Source: Symbiodinium natans
Taxonomy: Eukaryota; Sar; Dinophyceae; Suessiales; Symbiodiniaceae
Direction: 5' to 3'
NCBI GenBank assembly: GCA_905221605.1
Contig: CAJNDS010002184.1
Location: 470,001 to 530,000, forward strand
Length of the DNA: 60,000 nt
A program made the translations under genes and the position numbers. Positions 1 to 11,425 of this stretch are shown in pieces. Position 1 is the first letter of the stretch; each line of letters begins with the position of its first letter. A model generated the notes under the pieces. It ran no database searches, was not told where the DNA came from, and was given only the letters and a program-made list of their open reading frames with translations.

Positions 1-104
1 ACTCGCGGTGCGGGTGCCGGGTTGAGGGTTTAGGCCCAAGGGTTGATGTATTACCCTAAAGCTAAACCCAACACACGTAAAGCAACCTGCATAAATAAAT
101 AAAT

Positions 105-189
105 CTATATATATATATATATATGAATATACATGTAGTACATGTATATACCTATATATCTACATGTATATATATATATATATATATGT
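105..189. repeat. AT dinucleotide microsatellite, interrupted
   Basis: Two (TA)n tracts, at about 105-124 and 167-188, flank a short stretch built from ACATGTA-type words. A single degenerate telomere-like tract (gagggtttagg) precedes it at about 24-34. Confidence 0.9.
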
Positions 190-1480
190 GGCTGATACCT
201 TTAGGGTTCTTTTTGCTTAGTTTTCATGGGCAGTACTATAAAACAAAGCAAAACTTATTGTTCATGCTCGCACTGAAGCTACACAATGCATATCAGAAGG
301 TTCCAGACATCTACGGCAGCATGTAAACCGACAGCCCCACATATGCGATACTGGCCAACAGAAACATGCAACAATGACAACCACAGCACCAGATGCCTTT
401 CATCGGACGCAGAATCTCAGCAAGACCCGCTTCGTCATCGGTTTCTAAGCAGCTTGCGCGCAGCAAGCAACTGGAGGCTCGGGTCCATATGACCTCATGC
501 CCCTTCCAGTCAACCCGACTTCGCACGCTGCTCCTTTGACGTAAACAGCCTCTCTAAGCCCATCAAAACCAAAAATCTCAATAATGCTACTGTCCACCAG
601 GAAGACGTCAGCTGTGCAAACTTGCCAGCTGCTACATGTACAACTCGACCTGAACAATTTCAACTACATCCTCCAAAGCCGTACTAACCCCAAACCACCT
701 TTCTACAACTTAACATAACCCTTCAAGGGAGCACACGCAAACACAGCTACGGACTCAGATGCCACTTCGATACTGCCAGCGCCGTTGGTTTGTCCTGCGA
801 AGGCAGCAGGAACACATGGGACAAATGTAGGACGCAACGTTCGAGACTTCAAGTTGTAACATTGAACGTTCATACTTTCTTTGGTTTTACTCTTGAAGCT
901 CAGAGCTTCTTTGTGATGCATATCCTCCAGGGTGTCGACCAGTAGCGCTGCCTCTTCTCTGCCTCGGCGAGATTTGGGTCTCACTTTCTAAGATACTATC
1001 ATCCAATTCACAAAGCCATGCCCAATATTTGATTGTACTAAATCCCTCTATCACGAAAGCCGTAAGCTCTGAAGCCCGATATTTTGTTTTGTAAAGCTGA
1101 GCCATCCGCATCTTGCTTTTGTTAATTTCGCGGTGGGGCCTAGTGATTTTTGCGAGAACCCAGCAACGCTCGTAAGGTCACTGACGAACAACCTGGACAA
1201 CGTCCAGGTTATTCAGCCAAAAATGCGTGAGCCCATCAAAAGAAAGTCTCTGTCTCGGCCAAGCGCCAAGAGTCGGTCGGGCTTGGTGGTGGCCTTGTGG
1301 AACATTTGCTCTCTCTCTACAAAAACATCCGTATTTATCGGCGAAGCCTCAGAAACACCAAAATTTCCGATTTTCAGGAAAAATCCTGAAATGCGCCTAA
1401 AACACCAAAACAGCCCGGAATACGCCATTTTTTCGGAAACTTTGGGGACCCAGTCAATTTCCACAAAGCCCCAAAAAACA
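190..1480. other. No supported gene
   Basis: I see only short open frames on both strands, the longest 138 codons on the plus strand (1133-1549). That frame runs straight into the repeated AATCGCGG block that follows. No recognisable domain, splice structure or RNA gene is visible. Confidence 0.6.
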
Positions 1481-1489
1481 AGAAACCCA

Positions 1490-1690
1490 GGAAAATCGCG
1501 GAGAATCGCGGAGAATCGCGGGGAATCGCGGGCGGGTCTGCGTAGATGAAAAACCACTCAAAAGCGTTCGCGGGCATTTCGCGGGCCTGTCTGCGTAGAT
1601 CAAAAACCACTCAGAAGCGTTCGCGGGGCATTTCGCGGAGAATCGCGGAGAATCGCGGGGAATCGCGGGGGTCCCGGAAATCGGATTTTT
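1490..1690. repeat. Compound AATCGCGG / GCGTTCGCGG repeat
   Basis: GAGAATCGCGG-type units (about 10-11 bp) occur as two clusters, 1493-1530 and 1636-1672. Between them a unit of about 50 bp is duplicated, containing AAAACCACTCA, GCGTTCGCGG and GTCTGCGTAGAT. Open frames here (61-138 codons) are by-products of the repeats. Confidence 0.85.
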
Positions 1691-2540
1691 GCAAATTTCG
1701 CAGAAAATTGATTCTCAAGAGATTTTCGTGAAAATCGGAAAAAATTGGTGTTTCGAGGATTTAGCGTTTGTCTTCGAGAGATCGCACAAAAAATACAGAA
1801 ATTTGGCCAAGTAGCGGCGGTTTAGAGTCTAGGGTTTAGGATCCTCATCGGACCTGCAAGAAAGCCCCCGTTGTAACGCGCTGTTCCTCATGTCTGGATC
1901 TGCAAGCACAAGAGGGCCCAGCACCACCGTGTCCTTTAAACTCTTCGACTTATGCTTGTGGATGTTGCATTCTGGCAGAGCCAGACAATTCATGATGTTT
2001 CTTCCACCCAAAACCAAAACCCTAACTTGCACCGTGAAAATAACTATCTTGCTTCTCCTCATCCGTAAGATCCTCCCATCGTCTCTTCCTAGGGGTCGCA
2101 CATGCAATCACGAGGACTGTTCCTCCAATGCAATGCGGGGGATCCAGTGATTCAGTGATTCGGCGATTCAGTGATTCATGTTGCATGGACGCTAGTGCTC
2201 ATACCGGGGGAACGAGGATATGTCCACAGACATCGTACAGTTGCGGCGGCCAGCGGAAGTTCAGGGTTTAGTGGTCCCAGCAAGAGCCTTGCATGGGTTC
2301 ACAGTTCAGGGTTAGCTACCACTTCATCTAGGCAAACAATATGTGACTCTCTAAATTTCATCATATACACTAGAGAAACATCATGAACTCCTCGTCTACT
2401 TCTGTTCTACAGAAATACCACACGCTGAGACAGCTGCCTTGGCAGCAGCCACTTAGGGTGGATCTTCGACAGGTCGACTGGCTCCTCATCATACGCAGCA
2501 GTTAGGCGTGACTCAGGTCTGGGGTTTCTATGCTTGTTGT
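1690..2540. other. No supported gene; small GATTC repeat
   Basis: Apart from a short run of AGTGATTC/GGCGATTC units at about 2148-2179 and one TTTAGGG-like tract near 1830, I see nothing structured. Open frames are under 95 codons and have no recognisable content. Confidence 0.6.
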
Positions 2541-4870
2541 CAGGCTCTGGCCGCCTCTTCGAAGACGTGCACCTCGCCCTCCTCCGCCTGGCGAGGGGTT
2601 AGTATTCATGCGAGGAGATGCTGAGAGCGAAACTGCCTCCAGGTCCCGCATCTCCTCTTCGCCCTGTCAGGCGAGTTCATGCTGTTGTCGGCTAGACTTT
2701 ACTTTCTTGCGTGGGCCATGATGACCGAGGCTATGGCCTCTTCGTCGAAGACGTGCGTTTCGCCCTCTTCCGCCTGGCTGCGGGTTAATATTCATGCGAG
2801 GAGTGCTCAGGGCGAAACTGCCTCCAGGCCCCGCATCTCCTCTTCGCCCTATCAGGCGAGTTCATGTTGTTGCCAGCTAGGCTTTGCTTTCTTGCATAGG
2901 TCATGATGACCGAGACTATGGCCTCTTCTTCGAAGACGTGCTTTTCGCCCTCTTCCGCCTGGCGGCGGGTTAATATTTACGCTAGGAGATGCTCAGAGCG
3001 AAACTACCTCCAGGTCCAGCATCTCCTCTTCGCCCTGTCAGGCGAGTTCATGTTGCTGTCAGCTAGATTTGCTTTCCTGCGTGGGCCATGATGAACGAGG
3101 CTACGGCCTCTTCCTCGAGGACGTGTACGTCGCCCTCTTCCGCCTGGCGGCCGATTAGTCTTTACGCGAGGAGATGCTCAGGGCGAGACTGCCTCGTGGT
3201 CCAGCATCTTTGGCTCCTCTTCGCCCTGTCAGGCGGGTTCATGTTGTTGTTAGCTAAGCTTTGCCTTCTTGTGTGGCTAAGCTGACCGAGGTACGGCCTC
3301 TTCCTCGAAGACGTGTACGCGGCCCTCTTCAGCCTGGCGGCCGAATAGTCTTTACGTGAGGAGATGCTCAGGGCGAGACTGCCTCGCGGTCCAGCATCTC
3401 TCGCTCCTCTTCGCCCTGTCAGGCGGGTTCATGTGGTTGCTAGCGAAGCTTTGCCTTCTTGTGTGGCTAAGCTGACCGAGGTACGGCCTCTTCCTCGAAG
3501 ACGTGTACGCGGCCCTCTTCAGCCTGGCGGCCGAATAGTCTTTACGTGAGTCGATGCTCAGGGCGAGACTGCCTCGCGGTCCAGCATCTCTCGCTCCTCT
3601 TCGCCCTGTCAGGCGGGTTCATGTGGTTGCTAGCGAAGCTTTGCCTTCTTGTGTGGCTAGGCTGACCGAGTCTACGGCTTCTTCCTCGAAGACGAGTACG
3701 CTGCCCTCTTCAACCTGGCGGCCGAATAGTCTTTTCGCGAGGAGATGCTCAGGGCGAGACTGCCTCACGGTCCGGCATCTCTCGCTCCTCTTCGCCCTGT
3801 CAGGCCAGTTCATGTTGTTGCTAGCCAAGCTTTGCCTTCTTGTGTGGCTAGGCTGACCGAGGCTACGGCGTCTTCCTCGAAGACGTGTACGCCGCCCTCT
3901 TCAACCTGGCGGCCGAATAGTCTTTACGCGAGTAGATGCTCAGGGCGAGACTGCCTCGTGGTCCCGCATCTCTCGCTCCTCTTCGCCCTGTCAGGCCAGT
4001 TCATGTTGTTGCTAGCCAAGCTTTGCCTTCTTGTGTGGCTAGGCTGACCGAGGCTAAGGCGTCTTCCTCGAAGACGTGTACGTCGCCCTCTTCAGCCTGG
4101 CGCCCGAATAGTCTTTACGCGAGTCGATGCTCAGGGCGAGACTGCCTCGTGGTCTCGCATCTCTCGCTCCTCTTCGCCCTGTCAGGCGGGTTCATGTTGT
4201 TGCTAGCTAAGCTTTGCCTTCTTGTGTGGCTAGGCTGACCGATGCTGTGGCCTCTTCTTGCAAGACGTGTACGCCGCCCTCTTCAGCCTGGCGCCCGAAT
4301 AGTCTTTACGCGAGTCGATGCTCAGGGCGAGACTGCCTCGTGGTCTCGCATCTCTCGCTCCTCTTCGCCCTGTCAGGCGGGTTCATGTTGTTGCTAGCTA
4401 AGCTTTGCCTTCTTGTGTGGCTAGGCTGACCGATGCTGTGGCCTCTTCTTGCAAGACGTGTACGCCGCCCTCTTCAACCTGGCGGCCGAATAGTCTTTTC
4501 GCGAGGAGATGCTCAGGGCGAGACTGCCTCACGGTCCAGCATCTCTCGCTCCTCTTCGCCCTGTCAGGCCAGTTCATGTTGTTGCTAGCGAAGCTTTGCC
4601 TTCTTGTGTGGCTATGCTGACCGAGGCTACGGCTTCTTCCGTGAAGACGTGTACGTCGCCCTCTTCAGCCTGGCGGCCGAATAGTCTTTTCGCGATGAGA
4701 TGCTCAGGGCGAGACTGCCTCACGGTCCGGTATCTCTCGCTCCTCTTCGCCCTGTCAGGCCAGTTCATGTTTTTGCTAGCTAAGCTTTGCCTTCTTGTAT
4801 GGCTAAGCTGACCGAGGCAACGGCCTCTTCCGCAGACGTGTGCGCGCCGCCCTCTTCAGCCTGGTGGCTG
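2540..4870. repeat. 191-bp satellite array, about 12 copies
   Basis: The anchor word GCTCAGGGCGAGACTGCC recurs, with variation, at about 2613, 2806, 2990, 3174, 3364, 3554, 3745, 3936, 4127, 4318, 4509 and 4700. From 3554 to 4700 the spacing is exactly 191 bp; earlier copies are 184-193 bp and more diverged. Each unit contains TTCGCCCTGTCAGGC, an AAGCTTTGCCTTCTTGTGTGG segment and a GAAGACGTGTACG segment. Because 191 is not a multiple of three, the repeated frames of about 100 codons cannot form one protein and are treated as non-coding. Confidence 0.95.
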
Positions 4871-5144
4871 ATTACTTGAAGGGTCAAGGCTCGGATTTGC
4901 TTCGGTCGACATATCCATATCTGATGCAGCAGCCTGTCGGATTTAAATTAGACGCAGGAAGTTGTTGGCATGCGGTCGTTAGGTAAAGTGCGCCTGCTGT
5001 CCCGAAAGATGAGCCGGCGGTGGCCATGAAGGTGGCTTCGGTCTCACCTTACCAACTTGTTGATGTTGTTTGGTTTGTTTTGTCATTGCATAGTTTTTTT
5101 TGTTGGCAAAGCAAGGCCCGTGCTCCTGCAAGGTGCAAGATCCG

Positions 5145-5990
5145 CTGCGCTGTGACCTTGTTTTTCTTTTTTTCATGTGTGTGGCAGCATTTTCAGGTCT
5201 AGTTGTTCAATGTTGTTCACTCAACCTGAGTTCGTGGCTGCTGGATACGGCCTTGCCTTAGTTCAACTCAGCAGCAGTTACTGCTTATGCCTATCCTTCG
5301 TCTGCTTATGACACTTATATTCGTTTTGCATCTGAGATCAAAGCAACCAGCGGGCGAGGGACGCGCTGAGCTGTGACCTTGCTTTTTTAATGTGGGTGGC
5401 AGCATTTTCAGGTTTAGTTGTTCACTCAACCTGAGTTCATGGCTGCTGGGTGTGACCTTGCCTTAGTTCAGATCGGCAGCAGCTGCCGCTTTGGCTTAAC
5501 CTTCGTAGGCTTACGACACTTGTATTCGTTTTGCATCTGAGACCAGAGCAACCAGAGGGCGGGGGACGCGCGGAGCTGTGACCTTGCCATTTTTTTTAAT
5601 GTGTGTAGCAACATATTCAGGTTAAGTTGTTCACTCAACCTGAGTTCGTGGCTGCTGGGTGGGACCTTGCCTTAGTTCAGATCGGCAGCAGCTGCCGCTT
5701 AGGCTTAACCTTCGTAGGCTTACGACACCTGTATTCGTTTTGCATCTGAGATCAGAGCAACCAGAGGGCAAGGGACGCGCGGAGTTGTGACCTTGCCGTT
5801 TCTTTTTTTATGTGTGTGGCAGCATATTCAGGTTAAGTTGGTCACTCAACCTGAGTTCATGGCTGCTGGATGCGACCTTGCCTTAGTTCAGGTCAGCAGT
5901 AGTTGCTGCTTACGCCTAGCCTTCGTCGGTTTATGACACTTGTAGTCGTGTTTGATCTGAGATCAGAGCAACCAACGGGCGAGGCTTAGG
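5145..5990. repeat. About 211-bp satellite, four copies
   Basis: The words GTGGCAGCATTTTCAGG, CAACCTGAGTTC, GACCTTGCCTTAGTTCA and CGTTTTGCATCTGAGA recur in the same order. The first word starts near 5182, 5395, 5607 and 5816 (spacings of about 213, 212 and 209). The unit is unrelated in sequence to the 191-bp array just upstream. No coding content is apparent. Confidence 0.93.
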
Positions 5991-6439
5991 TTGTGGATGC
6001 AAGGCTCTCTGCCCCTGAGATCAATTGGTATTGTATTTGTGCGCTCAGTCAGACGCTGAGCTGGACGTCGACTCTGAGTTCAGAGCTACCAACGGCCGAG
6101 GCTTCGGACGCGGAACCCACGCCCTCGCCGACTCATCAGTCGACACAGAGGCCTTGCTACGGACGGCTGCAGACTAATCTCAATGCGCGAAATAATATCT
6201 AAGGCTCGCGCCAAGCAGCGCCCTTCCCAGCCCCACTCCCCGCCCATGCTTCTGTCTGCTTCGAGCCATAGTGTTCCGAATGAAGCGAATTCGGGGTTGG
6301 CCTTGCTCAGAAGAGTTCGCTTCAAAATGCTTCAAGCCCTCAAGTTAGATCCAGCGACTGTAAGTCAGCACCAGCTGCGTATATATGGCCTGTTAGTGGG
6401 AAGCACATTCCGGTACAATTGTTCGCTTGAGACGTCCCT

Positions 6440-6700
6440 GGTCTGCTTCTCAGCACGCTTATGCCTGCTGTCTGCCGATGGTTTAGAATGCTCTGCTGCC
6501 CTGCTTGTGGTGGCCACATTCCGGACATTTGTCCGCCTGCGACTCATCTGGCCTGCTTCTCAGCATGCTTATGCCTGCCGTCTACCTCTGGTCCGGGATG
6601 TGGTGGCCACATTCCGGACAGTTGTCAGCCTGGGATTCCTCTGGAATGCTTCGCGGCATGCTTATGCTTGCTGCCTGCTTCTGGTCCAGAACGCTGTGCT
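6440..6700. repeat. About 95-110-bp tandem repeat, three copies
   Basis: The words GCTTATGCCTGC, CTGGTC and GTGGTGGCCACATTCCGGACA recur in order about every 95-110 bp. A plus-strand frame of 211 codons (6183-6818) spans this block, but its repeated protein words follow from the DNA repeat, and the frames in the other registers are equally open. Confidence 0.8.
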
Positions 6701-6854
6701 GCCTTTTGTGCGCCAATTGTCTGTAAATTCTAAGCAGATAAAATTGTCGAGCGGTGACGGGCATCAGAGCAGAGTGACGTTGTGTCCTGACAAAGGTAAA
6801 ATGTTAGAACATGTGTAGTGATAACGAATACACCAGGCACTCTCACGCCATATT

Positions 6855-7435
6855 AGGGATGCGGCGGAGGCGCGCGTCGCGTGTCAGGACGGATTTGGAA
6901 CGCGGCGGAGGAATTCCCCAACGTGAGGACGGTTTCGGAACGCGGCAGAGGCGCGCGTCGCGTGGAGTTCCTCAATGTCAGGACGGAGTCGGAACGCGGC
7001 GGAGGGGCGCGTCGCGTGAAGTTCCCCAATGTTAGGACGGATTCGGAACGCCGCGGAGGCGCGCGTCGCTTGGAGTGCCCTAATGTAAGGACGGATCCGG
7101 AACGCGGCAGAGGCGCGCTTCGCGTGAAGTTTCCCAATGTGAGGAGCGCGGCGGAGGCGCACGTCGCGTGGTGTTCCTTCCTAACAGCGCGAGCGCGACT
7201 CTCCGCGTGACACACGCGCACGCTTGCGGACGCTTGCGAATGCATGCGGGCGCTTGCGGACGCTGGTGAACGCTGTAATAACGATCGTTGGTCGCCTGTT
7301 GGACCCCCGGAGCTGCGGAGGCGCGCATCGCGTGGAGTTACCCAATGTCAGGACGGATGTCGAGTGAAGTTCCCCTATGTCAGGACAGATTTCGAACGCG
7401 GCGGAGGCGCGCGTTTTGTGGAGTTCCCCATTAAC
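6855..7435. repeat. 54-bp CpG-rich minisatellite
   Basis: Units of the form GGAACGCGGCGGAGGCGCGC - GTCGCGTGAAGTTCC - CCAATGTCAGGACGGATTC recur. GGAACGCGGC falls at about 6897, 6938, 6991, 7045 and 7099 (first interval shortened, then 53-54 bp), with further degraded copies to about 7435. Fifty-four is 18 codons, so several frames stay open. The protein words differ in every frame and I do not treat them as coding. Confidence 0.9.
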
Positions 7436-7560
7436 AGCGCGAGTGCGACACGCCGCGCGACACACGCGAACGCTTGCGATCGCTTGCGGACACTTGCGGA
7501 CGCTTGCGAATGCTTGAACAACGATCAATGGTCACCTATTGGACCCCCTGGACCCCAAGC
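7190..7560. repeat. Duplicated block with GCTTGCGGAC decamers
   Basis: A block with a short series of GCTTGCGGAC/GCTTGCGAAT decamers followed by ACGATCGTTGGTCGCC and TTGGACCCCC occurs at about 7190-7316. It recurs, diverged, at about 7430-7555. This is a local segmental duplication of roughly 245 bp. Confidence 0.8.
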
Positions 7561-7724
7561 TTTAAAACGAGAACCCTTCTGCGAAGCATTCGGAAAAAAA
7601 AACCTTGGAGGTTTTTTTTTATGATTTACCAAATGCACACACGTGCGCAGACGTTGGAACCGTCTGCATGACAAATCCACGGGAGTAATATTTTTGCATC
7701 ATAGATGAATGCAGCAACCCGATT

Positions 7725-7945
7725 ATCGCCAGGTCCTTGCTCATGAGTGTATTTGAGCGAGACCTCAGCTCCCCTACGCGCAGCTCCCGTGAGATGCGCA
7801 CTAAAACCCGGAACCTAAACCACATTCAAGCTATCAGCAAGTCCTTGCTCAGGACTGTATCCGAGCGAGATCTGACCTCACCTACTCGCAGCTGATGTGA
7901 GCATACGCACTAAACCCGAAATTACCTTGAACCACACCCTTCCCA
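7725..7945. repeat. Two-copy direct repeat of about 110 bp
   Basis: The order GTCCTTGCTCA, GAGCGAGA, CTCACCTACTCGCAGCT, GCGCACTAAA and CCACA occurs twice (about 7725-7830 and 7835-7945). A degenerate third piece (gagctgagcgagatctgagctc) follows near 8010. Its nature is unknown. Confidence 0.75.
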
Positions 7946-9930
7946 TTTCATCAATTGATGATGAAGTCATTTGCCTCTCGTCATGTCCGCGCTCATGAAT
8001 CTTAGTGAGCTGAGCGAGATCTGAGCTCTGCACACATGAATCATGTTCTTTCGTCAGCGAAAGAGGTTTTGCATTTGATCCTCTGATTAAGAGAAGCTAA
8101 TCAATTAGCTTCCCAGCAATTTGAAGAAGGAGCAAGCCACGGTGCCAGCTGGATGCCAAGCGGAAATTATAAAAAATAAGGAGGAAGAGAAATAAAGACT
8201 GAAGCTCCGGCGCGCAGGGTGCGGCCATGCCGCCCCCCGGCCTCGACGAGCGAAGGATTTGCGAAGATATATGTATGTAGTAGGTGGTATTTATTTTATG
8301 CATGTACATAGACATATACATATATGTGTACATATATTATATGGGCGGCTGTCAATATTCGTTCTTCCTGGAACGGCGTATGCCGAACAAATCATGGTGC
8401 TGCCTTATGACGAGAAGGAGAACGAAGGTCTGGAACGATAGCTTTGTATAGTACTAATTGTGTACCCTATGCAAAATCCTCGCAGAACACATTAGCGCCT
8501 TCATTTTTAGACACAGGCGTCGTCTTTCAAACGACTGGCTCTGATGTTTTGGAAAGGAATACCTAGCGCCACGCTAGCGCCATCATAGCGCCTAAATGGG
8601 GAAGAGCCTGAAACTTGCGAAAACTCATGGTGCCGCCTTGTGGCGAAGACGCACACCAGCAAGAGCGGAACTTCATATCGCACTTCCATCATACTTTACG
8701 TACATGGAATTTTGACGTCCGCCCATATGTATGTTTATTTCTATTTATCGTTATCGTCATATAAATTATATATGTCTCACAATGTCAAATGATAATATGA
8801 ATATGTGAGAGAGCCTTTCTAAAAGTCTATAAAAGCTTAGATAAGCGAAGGCAATTTCACTAGACGCGCGGTCGGACAGGAGGGTACATGCAGGAAGCAG
8901 GCCACGCCGCTTCCCCTCCTGCCCTTTGGCTGACTCGGCGCAGCGGCGAGTGAATTGACTTCGATAATTCAGCGATATATAAAATCAACTCCGGACTGCA
9001 GCCGACGGGCGCTTAGACCAAGCATTCTTTATTACATATACAGGACTCTCCTGACCGTTCTTGTAAACACAATAAACAAAATATTTTTCGGCTGAGAGAG
9101 ACATTAGGATGTGAAGGGCTTAGAGGCCTGAGGTTTACGTAATAATGGATCTCCATAGCTAAGCCACCCCCTGTGTTAACTTTCCATGTGACCTAAAAAG
9201 CCTCAATAATGTTAGGCTTCTATTGAAAATGATTGGAACTCCAACTAGATGTGTCCAGGAGTTTCAGCAGATTTGGGATTACGAGGAAGAACGCGCCAGC
9301 GTGTACAATTCATAATGTCATGTTTAACTTTAAAAAGTTAAATGCAGATATAGAGTTCTAGTAAGGTTAGTTGAACATAATAAAACATCACATTACGAAC
9401 TTAAGAATACCATAAGAACCAACAACATGAATGCAACACGCACAAGTGTACAAACTTGTTAAATCACACATAACCAAGTTATTGAAATTCAATAATGTAA
9501 CTAGAGATTACTAAGAATGCATGTAATTTAATTTAATACGATAGAGTATTTTTTTCACAACATCAACTACACATAAGAAAATAACACACAAATAAAGTGT
9601 TACAGTTTTAATTATTTTTAGGCAGCACTTACGCTCGATAATAATCCGGTTATATGAATGCAACATGCAGTCAATATGCGATAATGCGTCTGCAAACAGT
9701 CATCGGCGTTTGCATGTATGAGTGGGTGCATGCATGTCACTGTGCGCGAATGTGCTTTGTGTGCGTGTGTGTGTTTTTGTTTTGCAAAGTTGAAATGCTC
9801 AGATACGGAAACTTTTCTTCAGCAACGAACCGCAGAGATCTGCCATGTACAGTCAGATCAAAACGTCTAGGCTCTCTTTAACGCAGTCACTGCGAAAAGA
9901 AAGCAGACCGCTAGATTCGCATATGCGGAA
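7945..9930. other. AT-rich intergenic stretch, no supported gene
   Basis: No frame above 80 codons and no recognisable motif. From about 9180 to 9650 the sequence is clearly AT-richer than the coding block that follows. The 3' ends of the minus-strand genes point into it, so it may hold their untranslated and flanking DNA. I could not find terminal repeats here for the large element downstream. Confidence 0.6.
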
Positions 9931-11350
9931 TCACTTGCGGCGTCTGCCAGCGCTTCGCAATGTATTGCGGCGGCGCACATTAATAGGAGTCACGTGGTGA
10001 CTCGACTTGCGTGAGACTCTGGAGGCAGGTCGCTTTTTTGCGACCCATTGACGGACCAGAGTCTCTTCGTTTTGTCTCATCTTAGCAAGAGGCAGTGTGC
10101 TTTTTGCTTGCGGTCCTTGTCGCAGCTGCTCAGAGCACCATTCCGACCAGTCGGTTTCCGACCACAGAGAGCTCTGTGTGCATCTTGCGAGCAGGACACT
10201 TTCTGAAGTCACAGTGGACATGGGAAATTGACACGCAACATGATGAGACAACAACTTAATGTATCGATAATATTTAAGCTTCAAAGCCAAAGTAGATCTG
10301 TGCATGACGTTAGTGGAACTGTTCCACGAATTCAACTCCGCGTGAGGTGCTTCATTACTTGACGTGCCGCTGGGCAGCAAAGGCAGGTACTTTTTCGGAA
10401 ACCGCATTCTGATGCGGACGTTGTTCATTAACCATTCAAGCCTGTCTGGCGCGCACGCCGCCCAAAGCACACGGTACACTTCTTTGTTGGCACCTGTTAC
10501 TTTTCTGGTCACTTCATTTCGATGAAGTGCGCAGATCGCTGCAATACAGTTAATGAAATCAATCCGCCGCTTAAACGCAGAAGTCGGATCCAGACTGGAC
10601 AATATGTTTCTGGCGTCATGCTCCTTCATCCACGGCGGAAGGATTGTGTTCCTCGCGATTTCTTCTTGTTGATTCAGCGGAGAGGAGTTTTCGCCAGTGA
10701 AAAAAAAGACTGCTCCACTCCGTGTCTCCGTCCTCACAAGGCGCGACAAATTTGCTCAATAACGTTCTCAGAAGTTTCGAGCCAGCGGTTTTCTTGTTCC
10801 ACTGTGCATATTCGTATACGATTGCCAAGTGAATGGGATCCAGACATATTGCGCTCAGACGAGGACATGCACCTCTCAGCTCATTGTAAAATTTTGACGA
10901 GGGACTGTCTGTTGCCACGAACTCTATCATGTGTAGCTGCAATGGAGAAAAGTTTTCACGCAGTGCGGCAGTCACGTGCTCTGAGTTCTCCGCTGGAAGT
11001 GGATGCATGAGTAGAACCGCACCCGATCTGCCTCGTGCTGTGAGCAGTCTCCGCCAGGCGATGGCATCGTCGAAAGGCGCTGCGTCTCGAATTCTTTTGC
11101 AAGCTCTGTAAGACTCTTGTCCTTGCAACTTCATGCAAGTTTTCAAAGTTGCATCGAGGCTGATGTACATCCACTCCTTATTCTTCTCCAGGACCTCAGT
11201 CATTCTGGTGATGCTGTCAGCAAACGCGTCAGACTGAGCGATGTCCTCTAATATCGGAAGCCAAAAGCGAACGTTCACGGGCAGAAGAGAGGAAAGTTTG
11301 TTGCCGTTCGCATGCGCTGATATATGAAAGCGAGGACCAAGAGCTCTTAC
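9931..11350 (-). CDS. DDE-type transposase region, frameshifted in a T8 run
   Basis: This looks like the transposase portion of the large composite gene. The frame is open from the AG|G acceptor at 11351 down to 10616. It carries SLDATLKTC (Asp near 11155), FVATDSPSSKFY (Asp near 10909), then CLDPIHLAI. A second frame, open to the stop at 9931, continues the similarity with GTSSNEAPHAELNSW (Glu near 10353), followed by a basic C-terminus. Asp-Asp-Glu with a conserved His after the Glu is the usual layout of MULE-like transposases; the exact family is not resolved. The frames switch by one base at eight consecutive A on the plus strand (10700-10707, T8 in the mRNA), so this copy is broken there, slips there, or has a homopolymer error. 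The first in-frame valine codon of the long frame is GTG at 11278, not a eukaryotic start, which fits an internal exon rather than a separate gene. Confidence 0.65.
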
Positions 11351-11425
11351 CTTAGCTTAATTGAGATGCGAAAGAAGCAACTGTTGTAAAGCTTTGCAAC
11401 GTTAGTGACAGTGTTTTGCTGCAGC
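11351..11425 (-). other. Inferred GC-AG intron joining replicase and transposase
   Basis: The 1,769-codon frame stops at 11402, and the transposase frame opens just after TTAAGCTAAG|GTAAGAG. GC donors lie at codon boundaries at 11425, 11422 and 11419. Using any of them with the AG at 11352-11351 removes the stop and joins the two frames in phase (75, 72 or 69 bp). The intron is inferred, not observed. Confidence 0.5.

Noticed and set aside
3554-4811. Series of similar 100-codon frames as a protein family
   Set aside because: They are one per 191-bp satellite unit, overlap each other in different frames, and all end at the same repeat position.
6183-6818. A 211-codon plus-strand open frame
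   Set aside because: It spans three copies of a DNA repeat of about 100 bp. Its protein words repeat with the DNA, other registers are equally open, and no domain or splice signal supports it.
11278-11278. GTG codons at 11278, 16711 and 23087 as translation starts
   Set aside because: GTG starts are not expected in a eukaryotic nuclear genome. Each lies close to an AG|G acceptor (just after it at 16711; inside a longer open stretch at 11278; before it at 23087), so these are internal exon sequence or intron.
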